In this document: positions 36,101 through 44,217 of the stretch, one piece after another
Layout: every line of letters starts with the position of its first letter
Position numbering within the stretch: position 1 is the first letter of the stretch
Source: Eubacteriales bacterium
GTDB lineage: Bacteria; Bacillota; Clostridia; UBA1381
Assembly: GCA_018384175.1 (NCBI GenBank)
Contig: JAHAZB010000069.1
Span: 1 to 45,853 of the forward strand
Reading direction: 5' to 3'
DNA: 45,853 nt
Program-made: the position numbers and the translations under genes
The notes under the pieces: generated by a model
The model's input: only the letters and a program-made list of their open reading frames with translations
Databases searched by the model: none
What the model was told of the DNA's origin: nothing

Positions 36101-36734
36101 CCTTTTTCGACTGATTCTCAAGAGGACCAATCTGCGACTGGAGCTCGGCTGTAATATCATTGACACGTGTTAAATTATCGTTAGTGGTTTCAAGCTTTCT
36201 CTCCGCTTCTTCCTTTCGATGCTTATACTTCGACACACCTGCCGCGCCCTCGAAGAAATCACGTCTGTCTTCAGCTTTTGTAGAAAGTATCTGTGCGACG
36301 TTACCCTGACCAATCATAGAGTAGCCGCCTCTGCCGATACCTGTATCCATAAACAACTCCTGCACATCACGAAGTCTGCAGGTGGCATTGTTTATCATAT
36401 ATACACTTTCACCCGAACGAAATACACGTCTTGTTACAACAAGCTCGTCAAAGTCTATCGGGAAGGCTCTGTCTGTGTTGTCGAGCACAAGACTTACCTC
36501 CGCAAAGTTAAGCGGTTTTCTTGCCTCTGTTCCTGCAAAGATTATCTGCTGCATATTCGCACCACGAAGTGTCTTTGCACTCATTTCTCCCATAACCCAA
36601 CGCAGTGCATCAAGAATATTACTCTTTCCGCTGCCGTTTGGTCCTACTATCGCTGTTATGCCGTCTTCAAAATCGACTACCGTCTTATCTGCAAAGGACT
36701 TGAAGCCCTGCATAATAATCTTTTTCAAATACAA
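33168..36734 (-). CDS. smc: Chromosome segregation protein SMC
   Basis: 1188 residues from TTG at 36734, which gives the family-typical opening (M)YLKKIIMQGFKSFADKT and places GGAAGGA 11 nt upstream, 7 nt after the preceding gene; the open frame extends further but without family similarity. The Walker A motif is GPNGSGKSN (31-39). Coiled coils run to about residue 1000, interrupted by the hinge near 510-680 (GTLSGLVEVDKEY..., GGSISGG). The ABC signature LYSGGERSM and Walker B FCVLDEIDAALDD are near the C-terminus. SMC homodimers with ScpA and ScpB compact and segregate chromosomes. It sits in the usual rnc-smc-ftsY order. Confidence 0.96.
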   Translation of the reverse strand: MYLKKIIMQGFKSFADKTVVDFEDGITAIVGPNGSGKSNILDALRWVMGEMSAKTLRGANMQQIIFAGTEARKPLNFAEVSLVLDNTDRAFPIDFDELVVTRRVFRSGESVYMINNATCRLRDVQELFMDTGIGRGGYSMIGQGNVAQILSTKAEDRRDFFEGAAGVSKYKHRKEEAERKLETTNDNLTRVNDITAELQSQIGPLENQSKKAKKYLEYYEEYKGLDVSMSVITLKKNTELAEKAKEALETVTAEMEDLRAKGDETTRRVEELITLSKEKDEEKEERNRSLSACEEQRLGALNDITIANNNIANNTKNAERIDREIELSKKRTAEMHSQIAAKKEKIEENKKTVAEMESGFADVSDRNKAVFDAVNEQKERLSKLREEMSLAKETATAKKANIEGAEQMRSEYISRREEITAEISAKEANTEQISKRIAENEKLAKDAEEKRISMQGRVDSVNADIGSKNDELQKVIAEQSELTVSNNSMTSKKRILEGMENEYEGFARSVKLVLKAQELKNRSIYGTLSGLVEVDKEYVVAIETALSGALQNIVVEDEDDAKAAIRFLKEQHGGRATFLPISSVKSRRLDNEREVVSSDGVIGIASDLVKCDRKYRGIVENLLGRTVVADNIDNAITLSKKFGYKFRTVTIAGEVFNAGGSISGGSVNKQSGFLSRANEIKELAEDISKAGRRLLELAKAREEKDTEIKNLETRLNSYLPLLREYENDAMLAKNNAEHLKASMLSSDESGRSLAEQLATIEEHLSKSGDEVARLIGEQRTYERKASELETAISETEDKLEQLEMEKENATASVMEETLKIRSLTSETEAEQNAITSLLESIAAFTEEERSKLEEKAAFLADNERLTLEIDESNEKIEEVKRRMELIKLAISEIDAEKDKIAEEQRKIQESNKEFTDRLVLLQQEYSRAETKCEKISTESENIITRLWEDYELTVSSAEEVKQEIPDEKEAAKRVLELKGKIKALGSVNMDAIEEYKAVKERFEFLSVQKADLEAAILNLNKIISSTQELMEEHFNKQFAEINKSFQRVFTELFGGGRGRLYLSDPENVLESGIEIEAQLPGKTLQNMSLYSGGERSMIATALLFAILAVKPTPFCVLDEIDAALDDVNVSRFATYLKNYLEDTQFVVITHRRGTMEAANVLYGVTMQEKGVTKMLSLAIDDVSDEMLS

Positions 36735-36741
36735 CTTAAAC

Positions 36742-37737
36742 TCAATCCTTCCGTACAATTTCACCCTGAGGTACTTTGTCATCCTGAACAAATATTACTT
36801 TACATCCACTTTCCTCAAAGCGTTTTATGTTTCTGCGGCAGTTTCCGACAGCTTTTGAAATATCTTTCGGATTTATTGCGATTTCTGCTGTTTTACGATC
36901 ATCTAACTCCGCTTGTATTTTGTTATAGAAAACCTCGCCCTCGGCAAGCTCTCCGAAGGCACTGTGATATGGGCCTGCAACAAGTGCACCGCCCGGTGAT
37001 ATTTCATCCGTTGCTGCAAGTCCTGCCCTTATCACTGCTATGTTATTACTTTTGAACATTTCCATAAGCTTTGCCGCAAGCACAACAGCGCTGTCCAGGC
37101 TTTGTGGCTTGTAGTCTCCGCTTTCATACATAGAGCACAGCTTTGTATCCCTGATAACAAGTGTCGGATATATCCGTACAAAATCAGGCTTTAAGGCGAT
37201 TATTCTGTTCGCCGTTTCTATCGAGCGTTCATCAGTGTCTTCAGGTAATCCTGTCATCATCTGAAGCCCTAATTTGACTGGGTATTCTCTTATAATTCCA
37301 ACCGCCTTTTCCACCACCCCGGCAGTATGTCCTCTGCCGCTTGCTGTAAGCACATTATCATTCATAGACTGAACTCCAAGCTCAACGGTTGTTACTCCGT
37401 ACTTAACAAGACGTTCCATTATCTTTTCATCAATGAAATCCGGTCTTGTAGAAAGGCGAATACCATCAATTTCACCATTTTTGACAAATTCATATGCTGC
37501 CTGCAAAAGCTCAAGCTGTAGGCTTTCATCGACCGCCGTAAAGCTGCCGCCGAAGAAGGCTGCTTCTATCTGTCTGTCTTTTTCAGGCAAAGTTTCAAGA
37601 TATTCTCTGATTATATTTGTTGTACGTGCTCCGCACGGGATTTCCTCCTCGCCCGTTATATGCTTCTGATTGCAGAACACACAATCAAACGGACAGCCGT
37701 AATGCGGAACAAATATCGGTATATTATAATACTTCAT
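36742..37737 (-). CDS. Elp3-like radical SAM protein
   Basis: 331 residues with a radical SAM cysteine triad C15, C19, C22 (YGCPFDCVFC) near the N-terminus. The glycine-rich FFGGSFTAVD, RLSTRPDFID and VELGVQSMNDNVL follow, as in the radical SAM half of Elp3-type enzymes. The C-terminal third lacks an obvious acetyltransferase domain, unlike true Elp3, so the tRNA-modifying reaction of Elp3 cannot be assumed. Genes of this type are common between rnc and smc in Clostridia. Its start overlaps the rnc stop by 4 nt (ATGA), and it ends 7 nt before smc. Confidence 0.83.
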   Translation of the reverse strand: MKYYNIPIFVPHYGCPFDCVFCNQKHITGEEEIPCGARTTNIIREYLETLPEKDRQIEAAFFGGSFTAVDESLQLELLQAAYEFVKNGEIDGIRLSTRPDFIDEKIMERLVKYGVTTVELGVQSMNDNVLTASGRGHTAGVVEKAVGIIREYPVKLGLQMMTGLPEDTDERSIETANRIIALKPDFVRIYPTLVIRDTKLCSMYESGDYKPQSLDSAVVLAAKLMEMFKSNNIAVIRAGLAATDEISPGGALVAGPYHSAFGELAEGEVFYNKIQAELDDRKTAEIAINPKDISKAVGNCRRNIKRFEESGCKVIFVQDDKVPQGEIVRKD

Positions 37738-38399
37738 AGTTTTTCTATCGCCTCACGGGCGGCACTTTGTTCTGCATCCTTTTTACTTGAGCCGATTGCT
37801 TTACCTATTACCTTGCCATCGAGAACTGCCTCTATCTCAAATCGTTTATCGTGGTCGGGGCCGCTTTCTGCAGCCACGCGGTAATTTACTCTGCCAAGAC
37901 GTTCTCTCTGGAGATATTCCTGCAATTCGGTTTTATAATCACGGTTCCTATTTCCCGAAAGTGCATCTTCAAACGCATCACTCATAAGGTTTAACAACCA
38001 CTTACGTGCAAAATCCAAACCTGCATCAAGATAAATTGCCGCCAAAACTGCCTCAAATGCGTCAGAAATAACCGACGGTCTCTCTCTGCCACCTGAGATT
38101 TCTTCTCCGTGCCCTAAAAGAATATACTTTGAAAGCTCTATCTTTTTAGATATATCAAACAGCGACTGTTCGCACACAAGCGATGCTCTTAATTTTGTAA
38201 GGCTGCCTTCGTGCTGATTTTTTAGGCTCTTGAACAGATACTCCGCCGTTATCAGGCCCAAAACAGAGTCTCCGACAAATTCAAGTCGCTCGTTATTGCC
38301 TATTTTTCGTTCATTGGCATACGAACTATGCGTAAGTGCACGTGAAATCAGACTTTTGTCCTTAAACTCATATCCTATCTTTTTTTCAAATTCTGTCAT
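37734..38399 (-). CDS. rnc: Ribonuclease III
   Basis: 221 residues from the ATG at 38399 (AAGGAGTGAGG upstream; the frame extends 28 codons further but through hairpin DNA). The RNase III signature NERLEFVGDSVL lies at residues 36-47, a second catalytic region SDAFEAVLAAIYLDAG near 110, and the C-terminal double-stranded RNA binding domain (about 150-221) ends GSSKKDAEQSAAREAIEKL. It cleaves double-stranded RNA in rRNA and mRNA processing. The leader contains hairpins (38417-38438 and 38490-38563) that could be its own substrates. Confidence 0.95.
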   Translation of the reverse strand: MTEFEKKIGYEFKDKSLISRALTHSSYANERKIGNNERLEFVGDSVLGLITAEYLFKSLKNQHEGSLTKLRASLVCEQSLFDISKKIELSKYILLGHGEEISGGRERPSVISDAFEAVLAAIYLDAGLDFARKWLLNLMSDAFEDALSGNRNRDYKTELQEYLQRERLGRVNYRVAAESGPDHDKRFEIEAVLDGKVIGKAIGSSKKDAEQSAAREAIEKL

Positions 38400-38416
38400 T
38401 TTGTCCTCACTCCTTA

Positions 38417-38438
38417 AGGGGTAAGCTTGCTTCGCCCT
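38417..38438 (-). other. Hairpin immediately before the rnc ribosome site
   Basis: On the minus strand AGGG-CG-AAGC-AA-GCTT-AC-CCCT forms a short hairpin with one internal loop. It ends 2 nt before the AAGGAG that starts rnc translation. It may affect initiation; not a terminator (no T-run). Confidence 0.45.
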
Positions 38439-38489
38439 AAACAAGTAAACATCTCGTACACGGCGAAAGAAGCTCTTTTGCAAATAAAT

Positions 38490-38563
38490 TGTAGGGGTCG
38501 ATGCCTACATCGACCCGCAAAATATAAAATCCATCCGGGCGGATGTGGACATCCGCCCCTACA
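38490..38563. repeat. Two palindromic repeat units, head to head
   Basis: Unit 1 (38490-38517) starts TGTAGGGG and has arms GGGTCGATG/CATCGACCC. Unit 2 (38536-38563) has arms GGGCGGATGT/ACATCCGCCC and ends CCCCTACA. The TGTAGGGG and CCCCTACA flanks face outward, so the whole block is an interrupted inverted repeat. It fills the fabF-rnc gap of 175 nt. Confidence 0.8.
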
Positions 38564-38574
38564 AGATAGAAATT

Positions 38575-39813
38575 TTAATCTTCGTATTTTTTGAATGCAA
38601 GAGTTGCATTATGTCCGCCGAAACCAAGAGAGTTGGAAAGCGCATATTTAATATCCGCTTTTCTTCCCACGTTGGGAACAATGTCAAGGTCGCATTCGGG
38701 GTCAAGGTTCTGATAGTTGATTGTAGGCGGAATAAATCCCTCCTGAAGTGCAAGCGCACATACAATCGCCTCAACACCGCCTGCCGCACCAAGAAGATGT
38801 CCTGTCATTGACTTGGTCGAGCTTACTGCAAGCTTTTTGGCATGCTCGCCAAAAACAGATTTGATTGCAGATGTTTCAAAGCTGTCATTGTACTTTGTAG
38901 ATGTGCCGTGTGCGTTGATATAATCTACATCCTCTACACTGATGCCTGCATCCTCTACTGCAAGGCTCATAGCCTTTGCACCGCCCTCGCCGCCGGGGAT
39001 AGGACTTGTTATATGGTATGCATCATCAGTTGCGCCGTAGCCTACTACCTCACAGATAATATTCGCACCACGTTTTTTAGCATGCTCAAGCTCCTCAAGC
39101 ACAACATATGCCGCACCCTCGCCCATCACAAAGCCGTCTCTTTCAGCATCAAACGGTCTTGATGCAGTTGCAGGGTCATCATTTCTTGTAGAAAGTGCTT
39201 TCATATTACAGAAGCCTGCAACTGAAAGAGGTGTGATAGCTGCCTCTGCACCGCCTGCAATAATGATATCATTTGTTCCATACTGAATCTGTCTGTACGC
39301 ATCGCCGATTGCATGAGTGCCTGATGCGCACGCAGAAACCACGTTATAGTTTATACCACGCATTCCATACTTAATAGCAACCTGAGCAGCACCCATATTC
39401 GAAATCATCATCGGAATAAAGAATGGGCTTACCTTCGAAGGCCCTTTTTCCATAATAGCAGTATGCTGTTCATTGAAGGTTTCCATACCACCTATACCTG
39501 AGCCGGTGATGATACCAATGCGCCAAGCATCTTCCTTTTCCATATCTATCTTGGCATTTTCAACAGCTTCACTTGCAGCAACCATTGTATACTGTGTATA
39601 AAGGTCCATTCTGCGTGCTTCTTTTTTATCAATATATAAAGCAGGGTCAAAGTCTTTAACCTCTGCAGCAATCTGACACTTCATTTCAGAAGCATCAAAT
39701 CTTGTCAGCTTTCCAACACCGTTTTTGCCTGCCTTTATATTCGACCAGAACTCCTCGCAATTATTACCAATCGGTGTTATAGCTCCAAGTCCTGTTATAA
39801 CAACTCTTTTCAT
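38575..39813 (-). CDS. fabF: Beta-ketoacyl-ACP synthase II FabF
   Basis: A 412-residue thiolase-fold enzyme that elongates acyl-ACP by condensation with malonyl-ACP. The catalytic triad is visible: C162 in [14 protein letters not shown], and two histidines in [11 protein letters not shown] and [12 protein letters not shown]. The N-terminus [16 protein letters not shown] is typical. Full family length (usually about 410). It follows acpP across a 118-nt gap containing a hairpin (39884-39913). GAAGGGAG precedes the ATG. Confidence 0.97.
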   Translation of the reverse strand: MKRVVITGLGAITPIGNNCEEFWSNIKAGKNGVGKLTRFDASEMKCQIAAEVKDFDPALYIDKKEARRMDLYTQYTMVAASEAVENAKIDMEKEDAWRIGIITGSGIGGMETFNEQHTAIMEKGPSKVSPFFIPMMISNMGAAQVAIKYGMRGINYNVVSACASGTHAIGDAYRQIQYGTNDIIIAGGAEAAITPLSVAGFCNMKALSTRNDDPATASRPFDAERDGFVMGEGAAYVVLEELEHAKKRGANIICEVVGYGATDDAYHITSPIPGGEGGAKAMSLAVEDAGISVEDVDYINAHGTSTKYNDSFETSAIKSVFGEHAKKLAVSSTKSMTGHLLGAAGGVEAIVCALALQEGFIPPTINYQNLDPECDLDIVPNVGRKADIKYALSNSLGFGGHNATLAFKKYED

Positions 39814-39883
39814 AGGATTTTCTCCCTTCGGTTTATATATGTATCTATTATAAATAGTAAATGTTCAATTAAAAGCAAACCTT

Positions 39884-39913
39884 TGTGCGCCGCAAGTTTT
39901 CCTGCGACGCACA
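39884..39913 (-). other. Hairpin between acpP and fabF
   Basis: On the minus strand TGTGCG-T-CGCA pairs with TGCG-G-CGCACA around an 8-nt loop, with a T-G wobble in the middle. It lies 18 nt after the acpP stop. Downstream is AAAGGTTTGCTTTTAATTG, a poor T-run. It may stabilise the acpP message 3' end or attenuate transcription into fabF. Confidence 0.5.
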
Positions 39914-39931
39914 TCAACTTGCAAATCCGGC

Positions 39932-40159
39932 TTATGCTCTTTCCTTAATGTAGTTAACAGCATCGCCAACGGTCGCAATCTTCTCTGCGTCCTCATCGGG
40001 GATTTCAATATCGAACTCTGTCTCCAATCCCATAATCAACTCAACAATATCCAGCGAATCTGCACCAAGGTCATCTACGAAATTCGCTTCCATTGTTACA
40101 TCGCTCTCGTCAACACCAAGCTGATCAACGATAACACCCTTTACCTTTTCAAATTCCAC
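39932..40159 (-). CDS. acpP: Acyl carrier protein AcpP
   Basis: 75 residues from the GTG at 40159: the family-typical start (M)[13 protein letters not shown], with AGGAGG 8 nt upstream. A second GTG three codons earlier lies within the ribosome site and is rejected. S35 in [10 protein letters not shown] is the phosphopantetheine attachment site. The sequence is acidic and helical throughout. It carries acyl chains for FabD, FabH, FabG, FabK and FabF and for PlsX. The gene lies 36 nt after fabG. Confidence 0.97.
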   Translation of the reverse strand: MEFEKVKGVIVDQLGVDESDVTMEANFVDDLGADSLDIVELIMGLETEFDIEIPDEDAEKIATVGDAVNYIKERA

Positions 40160-40195
40160 TATTGCCACCTCCTTTCAGTTGTTACTACCATTATA

Positions 40196-40936
40196 TTACA
40201 TAACAAGTCCGCCGTCAACATTTATTACCTGACCGGTAACATAAGATGACATATCGCTTGCTAAAAACGCAACTACGTCAGCAACATCTTCGGTGCTGCC
40301 GAACTGTCCCAAGGGTATTGATTCAAAGTATTTCGTCTTAACATCATCTGATAATTTGTCTGTCATCGCTGACGATATAAAGCCCGGTGCAACCGCATTG
40401 GCACGGATACCCTTTTTCGCAAACTCCTTGGCAGTTGTTTTGGTAAGACCTATAAGTCCTGCCTTTGATGCAGAATAGTTTGCCTGTCCTGCATTCCCCA
40501 TTTCACCTACTACCGAGGCGATATTTATAATTGAGCCTTTTTTCTGTTTCATCATCGGTCTTACAACCGTTTTGATACAGTTAAATGCACCTTTTAAGTT
40601 AATATCGAGCACCAAATCCCAGTCTTCTTCACTCATCCTGAGCATCAGGTTATCTCTTGTAACACCTGCATTATTTACGAGTATATCAACCGTTCCGAAC
40701 TCGCTTACTGCAGTATCTACCATATTTTTCACATCTTCGATATTTCTGACATCGCCGAGAACTGCAACAGAATTGACTCCCAGAGCTTTAATTTCCTCAA
40801 CAGTTTTTGCCGCATCCTCAGATGACGGAATATCATTTACTACAATATTTGCACCAAGCGACGCAAGCTTTAAGGCAATAGCTTTGCCTATTCCTCTTGC
40901 CGAACCTGTTACAATCGCTGTTTTTCCTTTTAACAT
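40196..40936 (-). CDS. fabG: 3-oxoacyl-ACP reductase FabG
   Basis: A 246-residue short-chain dehydrogenase. NADPH motif TGSARGIG (10-17), NNAG near residue 88, and catalytic S141, Y154 and K158 (YSASK). It reduces 3-oxoacyl-ACP to 3-hydroxyacyl-ACP. The ATG at 40936 overlaps the fabD stop by one base (TGATG) and has AAGGAG 8 nt upstream; a GTG one codon earlier is less likely. Confidence 0.96.
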   Translation of the reverse strand: MLKGKTAIVTGSARGIGKAIALKLASLGANIVVNDIPSSEDAAKTVEEIKALGVNSVAVLGDVRNIEDVKNMVDTAVSEFGTVDILVNNAGVTRDNLMLRMSEEDWDLVLDINLKGAFNCIKTVVRPMMKQKKGSIINIASVVGEMGNAGQANYSASKAGLIGLTKTTAKEFAKKGIRANAVAPGFISSAMTDKLSDDVKTKYFESIPLGQFGSTEDVADVVAFLASDMSSYVTGQVINVDGGLVM

Positions 40937-41877
40937 CACATTCTCTCCTTCAATCCCTCAAGTGTCTTTTCAAGGGATGCCATATCCTCTACATTGTAAA
41001 CTGCAACTTCCTTGTCTATCTTCTTGATAAAGCCGGAAAGCGCCTTACCCGGTCCTACCTCTACAAATGTATCAACTCCGTCGGCTATCATCTTTCTGAC
41101 ACTGTCTTCCCACAAAACAGAGTTTGAAACCTGCTTTACCAAAAGTGGCTTAATATCTTCCTTCGACTGAACATAATCTGCTGTTACGTTTGTTATAAGA
41201 GGAATTTTCATTTCGCCGAATACGACATTTTCCATTTCCTTTTCAAGCTTTTCACCTGCTCCGATTAGCATTGAGCAATGAAATGGTGCTGATACCGCAA
41301 GCGGCAGTGCTCTTTTTGCACCCTTTTCCTTACATATCTCACAGCATTTTTCAACCGCCGCCTTTTCGCCTGAAATTACAATCTGTCCGGGGCAGTTAAA
41401 GTTTGCACTTTCACATATTCCCACAGATGATGCTTCCTCACAAGCTGCTTTTACATCATCACTACCCAGAGCGATTATTGCAGCCATTGAGCCAATGCCC
41501 TCCGGCACTTCCTCCTGCATATACTTACCACGTTTTTTGACAAGTCTTACCGCATCAGCAAAGTCAAGAGAGCCTGAGCAGATATGTGCTGTATACTCTC
41601 CAAGACTAAGTCCTGCCACAACATCCGGCTTTATAGCCTTCTCTTTAAGAACTGCCAATGCCGCCGCACTCATTGTAACTACTGTCGGCTGTGTGTTTTC
41701 GGTTATCATAAGTGTATCCGAATCGCCGTTCCAAACCATTTCCTTTACATCAAAGCCAAGAGCCTCCGATGCTGTATTAAACACATCGTCTGCCACCCTG
41801 AAATTCTCACAAAGCTCTTTTCCCATTCCGACAGCCTGTGCGCCCTGACCTGAAAATACAAATGCAAGCTTTCCCAT
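40936..41877 (-). CDS. fabD: Malonyl-CoA-ACP transacylase FabD
   Basis: A 313-residue alpha/beta hydrolase-like acyltransferase. GQGAQ lies at residues 10-15, nucleophile S91 in GLSLGEY, and the catalytic His in SAPFHC near residue 198. It loads malonate from CoA onto ACP. Its gene ends at fabG with a 1-nt overlap and begins 11 nt after fabK. Confidence 0.96.
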   Translation of the reverse strand: MGKLAFVFSGQGAQAVGMGKELCENFRVADDVFNTASEALGFDVKEMVWNGDSDTLMITENTQPTVVTMSAAALAVLKEKAIKPDVVAGLSLGEYTAHICSGSLDFADAVRLVKKRGKYMQEEVPEGIGSMAAIIALGSDDVKAACEEASSVGICESANFNCPGQIVISGEKAAVEKCCEICKEKGAKRALPLAVSAPFHCSMLIGAGEKLEKEMENVVFGEMKIPLITNVTADYVQSKEDIKPLLVKQVSNSVLWEDSVRKMIADGVDTFVEVGPGKALSGFIKKIDKEVAVYNVEDMASLEKTLEGLKERM

Positions 41878-41888
41878 ATTATTTCTCC

Positions 41889-42830
41889 TTATCCTATTTT
41901 AGCTGATATCTTTTCAGCTTTTTCCGCTATACCACTAAACAAATCACGAACTATGTCAGCACATGGCTCAATTTTATTCACCATTGCTGCAACCTGACCT
42001 GCCATCAATGAGCCCATTTCTACATCTCCGTCCTGAAACGCACGGCGTAATCCGCCTATGCCAAGAGCCTCAATTTCTTCAAAGGGAGCGCCCTCTTTTT
42101 CAAGTCTTTCATACTCACGTGTGAGCTTGTTCTTAAGCGCTCTTACAGGAGCTTTCGTTGACCTTCCCGTTACAACTGCATCTCTGTCCTTTGCCTTGAT
42201 AACGGCATTTTTGTAGTTTTCATGAGCGATACATTCTTCGGAACAGATAAAACGTGTTCCGACCTGAATGCCCTCTGCACCAAGCGCAAACGCCGCAAGA
42301 GTTCCTCTCGAATCAACTATACCGCCTGCCGCAATAACGGGTATTTCAACTGCATCTGCAATCTGCGGAACAAGCGCCATTGTGGTTATCTCACCTATAT
42401 GTCCGCCCGCCTCTGTACCCTCTGCAACTATCGCATCTGCACCTGCTTTTTCCATTTTCATAGCAACGGCAACGCTCGCAACTACGGGGATAACTTTAAT
42501 CCCTGCCTCTTTCAATGACGGAATATACTTAGACGGATTTCCGGCACCTGTTGCAACAACTGCAGGCTTCTCCTCCAAAAGCATATTCATAATGTCCTCT
42601 GCATAAGGCGACATCATCATTACGTTTACACCAAACGGCTTGTCGGTAAGCGTACGTGCCTTTTTAATCTGTTCTCTTACAATATCAGCAGGAGCACCGC
42701 CGGCTGCAATTAGTCCTAAACCGCCTGCATTTGATACCGCTGCCGCAAGCTCTGCTGTTGCAACCCACGCCATACCACCCTGTATGACAGGATATTCTAT
42801 GTTCAAAAGTTCTGTAATTCTTGTTTTCAT
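41889..42830 (-). CDS. fabK: Enoyl-ACP reductase II FabK
   Basis: 313 residues from the ATG at 42830 (AAAGGA 11 nt upstream; ATG at 42839 is too close to it). An FMN-dependent TIM barrel of the nitronate monooxygenase/FabK family: YPVIQGGMAWVA at the N-terminus, GLGLIAAGG, EGTEAGGHIGE, IPVIAAGGI and GAEGIQVGTRF. It carries out the final reduction of each elongation cycle and replaces FabI. The 409-nt gap upstream separates it from fabH and holds structured element copy B. Confidence 0.94.
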   Translation of the reverse strand: MKTRITELLNIEYPVIQGGMAWVATAELAAAVSNAGGLGLIAAGGAPADIVREQIKKARTLTDKPFGVNVMMMSPYAEDIMNMLLEEKPAVVATGAGNPSKYIPSLKEAGIKVIPVVASVAVAMKMEKAGADAIVAEGTEAGGHIGEITTMALVPQIADAVEIPVIAAGGIVDSRGTLAAFALGAEGIQVGTRFICSEECIAHENYKNAVIKAKDRDAVVTGRSTKAPVRALKNKLTREYERLEKEGAPFEEIEALGIGGLRRAFQDGDVEMGSLMAGQVAAMVNKIEPCADIVRDLFSGIAEKAEKISAKIG

Positions 42831-42891
42831 ATTTCTCATTTCCTTTTTTATGTTCTTTTGACTAATTAAATTGTTTTAGTTTATCACTATT

Positions 42892-43249
42892 GTTCTTTTG
42901 CACTCAGGCAAAAGAACCAAAAACTGCTCGGGGGTTCCGATTCCCCCGAACCCCTAAACGACCTCGCAGGGGCGACAAATCATACCAAGATACACAGATT
43001 TTAGTTTTACTTTTTTATTTCTCTGCTTTTCGGCACTCCAAACCGAAAAATCATCGAAATCCGAATAAGTGCAAATAAGTTTTGTATGTTACAGCATACT
43101 ACAAATATTATTTATTAAAAAACAATCTCTATTTTTTCACCTAAGGCTGAGAAAAAATTTCGCAGATTATTACTTCGCAACGAGAGAGCGGTACGCAGGT
43201 ACCGCCCCGAGCGAGAAGTGATGAGACGCGGAATTTTAACCAACCGACT
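42892..43249 (+). repeat. Large structured intergenic element, copy B (fabH/fabK gap)
   Basis: Plus-strand order: (1) hairpin GTTCTTTTGC/GCAAAAGAAC (42892-42917) followed by CAAA; (2) CGGGGG/CCCCCG (42929-42948); (3) CCCCT/AGGGG (42951-42972); (4) ATACCAAGA (42982-42990); an extra hairpin TTTTCGG/CCGAAAA (43027-43049); (5) TTTGTA/TACAAA enclosing GTATG/CATAC (43081-43105); (6) CTAAGGCTGAG (43141-43151), long hairpin (43154-43237) with inner stem GCGGTAC/GTACCGC, then CCGACT. The end touches the fabH stop codon (43249-43251). About 50 nt longer than copy A. No coding frame is supported. Confidence 0.75.
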
Positions 43250-44217
43250 TAATACTCAATAAGCGCTGCTGCCCATGTAAGTCCTCCGCCAAAGCCAACT
43301 AATACGGCTTTATCACCCTTTTTAAGCCTTCCTGCATCACGTGCTTCACAAAGTGCTATGGGGATTGATGCACCCGATGTGTTGCCATAGCGGTCAAGGT
43401 TCACGAACATTCTGTCGGTAGTTATACCCATACGTTTTGCAGCACTTTCTACAATTCGCATATTTGCCTGATGCGGAATAATAATATCTACATCATCCCA
43501 CGTAAGACCTGCATCGGCTACTACCTTTTCTGCCGCTTCTGCCATAATCTTAACGGCAAATTTCATAACCTCGCTACCTGCCATCCATACGGTAGATTTA
43601 TCATGAGATACTCTCTTTTCCACTTCCTCTGCATCTTCACGGTAGGCAAGGCTTGTAAGCTTGTCGCCACCTTCACCCCTTGCACCTATCCATGTACTTA
43701 AAATGCCGCCTTTTTCGTCGCTTAAAACCACTGCACCTGCACCATCACCAAAAAGAATACATGTGCCTCTGTCCGCATAATCAGTAGCTTTCGAAAGTGC
43801 ATCGGCACTTACAACAAGTATCTTTTTATATGTTCCGTTTGAAAGAAACTGGTCTGCAACAGTCATTGCGGTAGCAAAGCCCGAACAAGCTGCATTAAGG
43901 TCAAACGCCGCCGCATTTACCGCACCAATATTCTTCTGCACCACACATGCGGTAGACGGTGTAAAATAATCAGGAGTAACTGTTGTGAGTATTATAAGGT
44001 CTATCTCTTCTGCCGTAATTCCCGCATCCTTAATTGCATTAAGAGCCGCCCTTGTAGCAAGGTCTGAGGTGAATTCATCATCAGCCGCAATATGACGTTC
44101 TTTTATGCCTGTTCTTTGTGTAATCCATTCATCACTCGTTTCAACAATTTTTTCCATATACGCATTGTCATACACTTTATCAGGTGCGTAATAGCCAAGT
44201 CCTATAATTCTACTCAT
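43249..44217 (-). CDS. fabH: Beta-ketoacyl-ACP synthase III FabH
   Basis: 322 residues from the ATG at 44217 (MSRIIGLGYYAP); the ATG two codons earlier is also possible and both share the GGGAG ribosome site. Catalytic C111 in DLNAACSGF, His in IIPHQAN and Asn in NTSGASIP. It starts fatty acid synthesis by condensing an acyl-CoA with malonyl-ACP; chain preference cannot be read from this. It overlaps the end of plsX by 8 nt. Confidence 0.96.
   Translation of the reverse strand: MSRIIGLGYYAPDKVYDNAYMEKIVETSDEWITQRTGIKERHIAADDEFTSDLATRAALNAIKDAGITAEEIDLIILTTVTPDYFTPSTACVVQKNIGAVNAAAFDLNAACSGFATAMTVADQFLSNGTYKKILVVSADALSKATDYADRGTCILFGDGAGAVVLSDEKGGILSTWIGARGEGGDKLTSLAYREDAEEVEKRVSHDKSTVWMAGSEVMKFAVKIMAEAAEKVVADAGLTWDDVDIIIPHQANMRIVESAAKRMGITTDRMFVNLDRYGNTSGASIPIALCEARDAGRLKKGDKAVLVGFGGGLTWAAALIEY

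Noticed and set aside
36735-36791. Extended N-terminus of smc
   Set aside because: The extra 19 codons overlap the end of the radical SAM gene and do not resemble SMC, which begins YLKKI.
38400-38483. Extended N-terminus of rnc (28 extra codons)
   Set aside because: The extension is translated hairpin leader; the ATG at 38399 has a strong AAGGAG/GAGG site and begins the RNase III domain.
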